From positions 136,969,950 to 137,033,949 of the forward strand of contig NC_090943.1 of assembly GCF_040807025.1 (NCBI RefSeq): a DNA stretch of 64,000 nt, written 5' to 3'. The notes under the pieces are model-generated. The model worked only from the letters and a program-made list of their open reading frames with translations, was not told the origin of the DNA and made no database searches. This document shows, in pieces, positions 60,088 to 64,000 of the stretch (its first letter is position 1; each line of letters begins with the position of its first letter). The position numbers and the translations under genes are program-made. The DNA comes from Struthio camelus (taxonomy: Eukaryota; Chordata; Aves; Struthioniformes; Struthionidae).

Positions 60088-63000
60088 CATGTGTGATGCC
60101 CTGTTTCTTCTGCATAAATAGGAACATGGAACTACTTCAGCTCCTGTTGCAAGTCAAATAGCAGACCAGTATTATTCAAGCCACCTATGGCTTTCAGAAT
60201 GTCAGGATGATGGCTTTCGTATTGGGTTTGTCATTATGCTTAATCATTTCTTGTTAACTGGTGAACTAAGTTTCTGTAGATGTGCTGATTTCTAACTGAT
60301 TGGCTCTTGAAACCATGCAGCAAAACACAGCCAGTATTGTGATAGCAAGGAAATAATGATTTCTGGAGCCCTAGCTCCTGATTTTAATCTCTGCAAATGT
60401 AGGAACTAAGGCTACAGGAACATTTTCATCAACTAGGAAGCTGCACTCCTTTATGGATTTGAGCCCCAGTTCCCACCTCTAACACGGAAAATGGCATCCA
60501 TATTAGTAGCATGCTCACATCAGTGCAATTAAGATTGAAACACTTAGGTTTCAGAATAGTGGCCCTACCTCAACAAATGTTGGCAATACTGATCTTCCTG
60601 AGCTCCCGAGTAAAGTACATAGAAAAAGCAGATTTGACAAGGGCGTAAACAGACATATTCAAATACAAAGGAGCATGGGCTACAGATGCAATTTCACTTA
60701 CAGAGTGGGGACTGCTTGAAAAAGACTGAAATCATTTTATCAGGGTTGTCCTTTGAGAGAAGTTTCACTTCTTTGGCAAGCTATCCTGTTTCGACAGTGA
60801 CTGCACCTCCCCAGGCAGCGGGCCAGGCAGGAGATTGCAGAGGAGACATGCAGCCGAAGCAAAACAGATGAGCCTACGCTATAGGCTCTTTAGGGGCAGA
60901 TCTGCTTCCATCTAAGCCTGAATCAAATTTAATACTAAACTGCTGGAAAGAGCTACTGATTTGCATCTGGGGAGAACAAAAGAGGTTTGGCTGAGCATAG
61001 ACAGCCTGTGTGGAGGGAAGGCAGTGGGGTGATTCATCGCAGGATAAATGTGCCGCTGCTGGGGTGGAGCAAACTCAGTTTAAAGAGGTGCAGTGGGTGT
61101 TGGCAGCCGCTGGAAATAAATAAATAAATAAGATCAAGATAATGTGGCTGAGTGCAGGTAATTCACATACCATTGGTCCAAGTTTCCCTGCCTAGGATCC
61201 TGTACTGTTCTCTCAGTATACTGGATTTACTTTATGCTTCAGGAGAAAAAGCTGAATGTTTATTTCTGCCAGGAATTCACCAGTCTTAACAAAAATCCAT
61301 CAGAAATGGAAACCTGGATTCTGCACAGGATTTTGGGCTTTGTTTTCCTGGCCGTTTTGCCCCTTTGTTTAGAGAGCTGTGCTGTCCCATTGCAACCATA
61401 ATAATAGGAATCACTTAGCTGCCCCCTTTCAGCACCAAGCCTGTGGTGCAGAAAGAGGTTAACGTTTAGCAAGGCAGGCTGTTTAAGTTTGAAAAGCTGT
61501 GAAAGCGCAAGACGGCTCAGCGTGGCTCAGAAAGTGCAGATTATGCTCCTTGTTAAGATGAAAGGAAAATTTCTTTAAATGCCTGATCCCCGGAGATCAG
61601 GCGCTGGCCAGCCTGAAATCAGCGTTGTCTGGCTGCCACTTGGTGCCAGGCCTCCTTGTTTCACACTTAAAATAGTTAAGCCTGTTTTCCATAGTTGCCT
61701 TGGTAAGGTTTGCCTTGATTTACAGCACGGGCACCACCTCTCCATTTGCTTGTCCAGGGCAGGGCAGTCCATGGCATGGAAAAACCTGAACATTGCATCT
61801 CCTCTGTAGGCATGTGAGGGCAAATACAGCGAGGATGCACACAAGGAAATTCACAGTGAGAGATTTGCTAACATTTTGGCTCACTTTTTTTCATTTTTCC
61901 CCAGAGGTATTGGCTGGAAGCATGCAGCCAGCGTTTCTGATGTCAGAAACATTAAGGGCATGAGAATTTAGAAGCACTGCTGTTGTGGCATGAGTGGGAA
62001 ACCACATGGCTGAAGCAGAGGCTATTCCTCTGAATACTTCATCTGAGCTTCTCTGAGTGTTAATACCAAGTACTGCATTCATGCCCTGACAGCTGCAGCA
62101 AGAGAAAGGCTCAGGTCAGTGCCTTGCCATTTAGTACAGCAGCAATGCAAGCTGACACATAGGGAGCAATTTATTCACGCAGCCTGATGTGGTCTGAAAA
62201 ATCCAGTATGGAAAAGTCTTCTCCACACCCTCTGTTTAAAACTCAGACATGCGAGACCCAGAGAGAGCAGAGTGCAGGTCGCGACTCCAGCACGTGCAGC
62301 GGCTAGCAGTGTCCAGCTCCAGCACTCACCCTCTGCCTGGCTTCACACAGGCTGCATCTCCTCCCTGGCTCTGCCCTCTCCTTCGGCATGCACTGAGCTA
62401 TACATTTACATCTTGTTCTCTAGGCACAGATTCTTTGCATATTTGCCCCGTGACTTTAGGCAGATGTAACATAAATAATAGAAAGACCAAAAGCTTGCTT
62501 ACTTTCTTCCAGCTATACTAGCTAGCTTAATAAGAGGTACAGCATCTCCCTAGAAATCTGGCTTACTGTATGAACTCAAATGCCATCTCTTCAGTACTGC
62601 TCTTGAATCGAGGTAATAGTTAACGCAGAGAAAGTTACTGCCTCTGATAATTCAGGTTTCAGTGAAACGTCAGATAAATTCCTCAAGGCAAACTGTAATG
62701 AACACAAGACTTTCATGTTCTTCCAAGAATGTTTGTGTTTCTGTAAGGCCGCACGGGTTTTTCTTTCTCTTCCTTTAGGAAATATGATAGCTGTGATTTC
62801 AAAACATGTTGCACGTATGTGCACAAGGAAAACCACTCAAACAGATAAAAGTGCTACCAAACACTTCCCTTCTTATTTTAGTTCTGCTCCAGGCAGAAAT
62901 AGGAACAGGCAGAGTATATTATCTCCATGTGCAGTAGGAAGCATCCTGTGGCATAGACCACTGGCTAAAAGGAATTATCTATGCAAGAGAAGTCAATTAA

Positions 63001-64000
63001 AGGAAAGATTTTATGAGATCTGTATTCAAAACAACGTTGTTAAAAGAAGTTACATTTCAAAATGAGGTTGAACTCTTACTTGTATGCCCTACAAGGGGGA
63101 TGACCTGACTGATTGGCAGCAAAGTGCAGCGACTTCTCAGCCACAATTAAGGGGGCTCGTGTGTCAGACCAGATCAGACCATTAGCCCGTATCACTTCGC
63201 AAACTGCGGCATGCACTGGTAAGCACTTACTTCAGATCCTGACTGCAAATGCCCATAACATGTCTTACCTCGGTGCAATTCTGGAGGGCTGTGTGGCTGG
63301 CAAGTAACACAAAGCCAGACTGCGCAGCAATGCCTGTGTGCTGAACCGTAGCCACGATGACCTTTTAAATGTGTGCCACTGTGGCAGATGACACCATGCA
63401 AGTGGCTTGATAACTGCAACAGGCAAATCAGAGACTGTCCTTTTGGTTCCCTGCTCCCCAACCCACATTTTAAAGTCTTAGCAGGATGAGGAAAAGCCAG
63501 CAGTAGTTTATCAGAGGCCCTAACTGAGCACTGAAAAAGAAGCTAAAGGGCAACATTCTTTGGATCTCAAAGTTTCCAAGAGCATTTCTAGCTCCACTGT
63601 GTATTTTATTAAAATGCCTGATTCTAGCAGTTCATATGGAGGAAATCAAAGACAGAAGTTTTACTCCGTAATTCTTTATTTCTTCATAACAGAAAGACTG
63701 TTAGAAAGCCTCATATAGATCCTCTACAGGAAAGGTAAATCTGATTTTATATGCTAGATAATATGCCACTTTAATGACATCATGTCCCACTAGCATGTGA
63801 AAGTGTTTTCTCTGAAATCTGGGGGGAAGGCATCCAACACAGTCTCATGTCTTTACTTGCACTGAGTGACAAGTTGGGATAAGGTGACATGTCCAAACAT
63901 AAGAAACTGCTATCAATAAATAAATAAATAGAGTTGCGTAGCTATAACTTTAAACATCAGACACATCAAATATAAAAGCAAAAGCCCATTAATTACCAAC
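58076..64000. other. intergenic stretch with no recognised gene
   Basis: Somewhat less AT-rich unique sequence. Contents I can name are a (GT)n repeat at about 60058-60085, short (AAAT)n runs at about 61119-61131 and 63916-63931, and scattered short open frames (up to about 116 codons) with no recognisable domain. No CpG island, CR1 piece or RNA gene was recognised. Confidence 0.6.
60058..60085. repeat. (GT)n microsatellite
   Basis: About 13 uninterrupted GT dinucleotides, ending in 'gttcatgtgtgatg'. Confidence 0.92.

Overview
The window looks like vertebrate nuclear DNA, most likely from a bird. It is AT-rich with long introns, GT-AG splice sites and two sharp CpG islands. Every transposon I recognise is a CR1 LINE piece ending in the typical 3' tail. 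CR1 is also abundant in crocodilians and turtles, so 'bird' is a strong inference rather than proof.

The only genes I can support are two head-to-tail copies, both on the + strand, of TMEM68 (also called DIESL), an endoplasmic-reticulum acyltransferase that makes neutral storage lipid. Copy 1 has a CpG-island promoter near 8.6-9.1 kb, a probable non-coding first exon ending at 8831, and six coding exons (15020-15347, 16972-17136, 18841-19034, 23979-24039, 24425-24564, 26429-26533) that join to a complete 330-residue protein. Copy 2 has its own CpG island near 30.65-31.45 kb, a probable non-coding first exon ending at 31029, and five coding exons (35718-36045, 38285-38449, 45321-45514, 47689-47749, 49512-49651) giving 296 residues. 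Its last coding exon is not visible. A 200-N assembly gap (51615-51814) lies where it could be, and a convincing polyadenylation site follows at 53417.

The five shared exons have identical lengths and intron phases and align without gaps. My hand count gives about 60% identity (44% in the N-terminal membrane exon, 65-75% in the catalytic exons). The pair is therefore an old duplication in which both frames stayed open and both kept the catalytic His and Asp. Each promoter also has its own GC-rich minisatellite directly upstream: a G-rich one (about 7.43-8.54 kb) and a C/A-rich one (about 30.12-30.61 kb).

Layout: 1-7400 intergenic with one CR1 scrap; 7400-9150 minisatellite and CpG island; 8.8-27.8 kb copy 1; 27.8-30.1 kb short intergenic spacer; 30.1-31.5 kb minisatellite and CpG island; 31-53.4 kb copy 2, with CR1 pieces in its introns; 55.56-58.08 kb a 5'-truncated, mutated CR1 on the - strand; 58.1-64 kb intergenic with only simple repeats. 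I found no RNA genes, CRISPR arrays or other mobile element classes.
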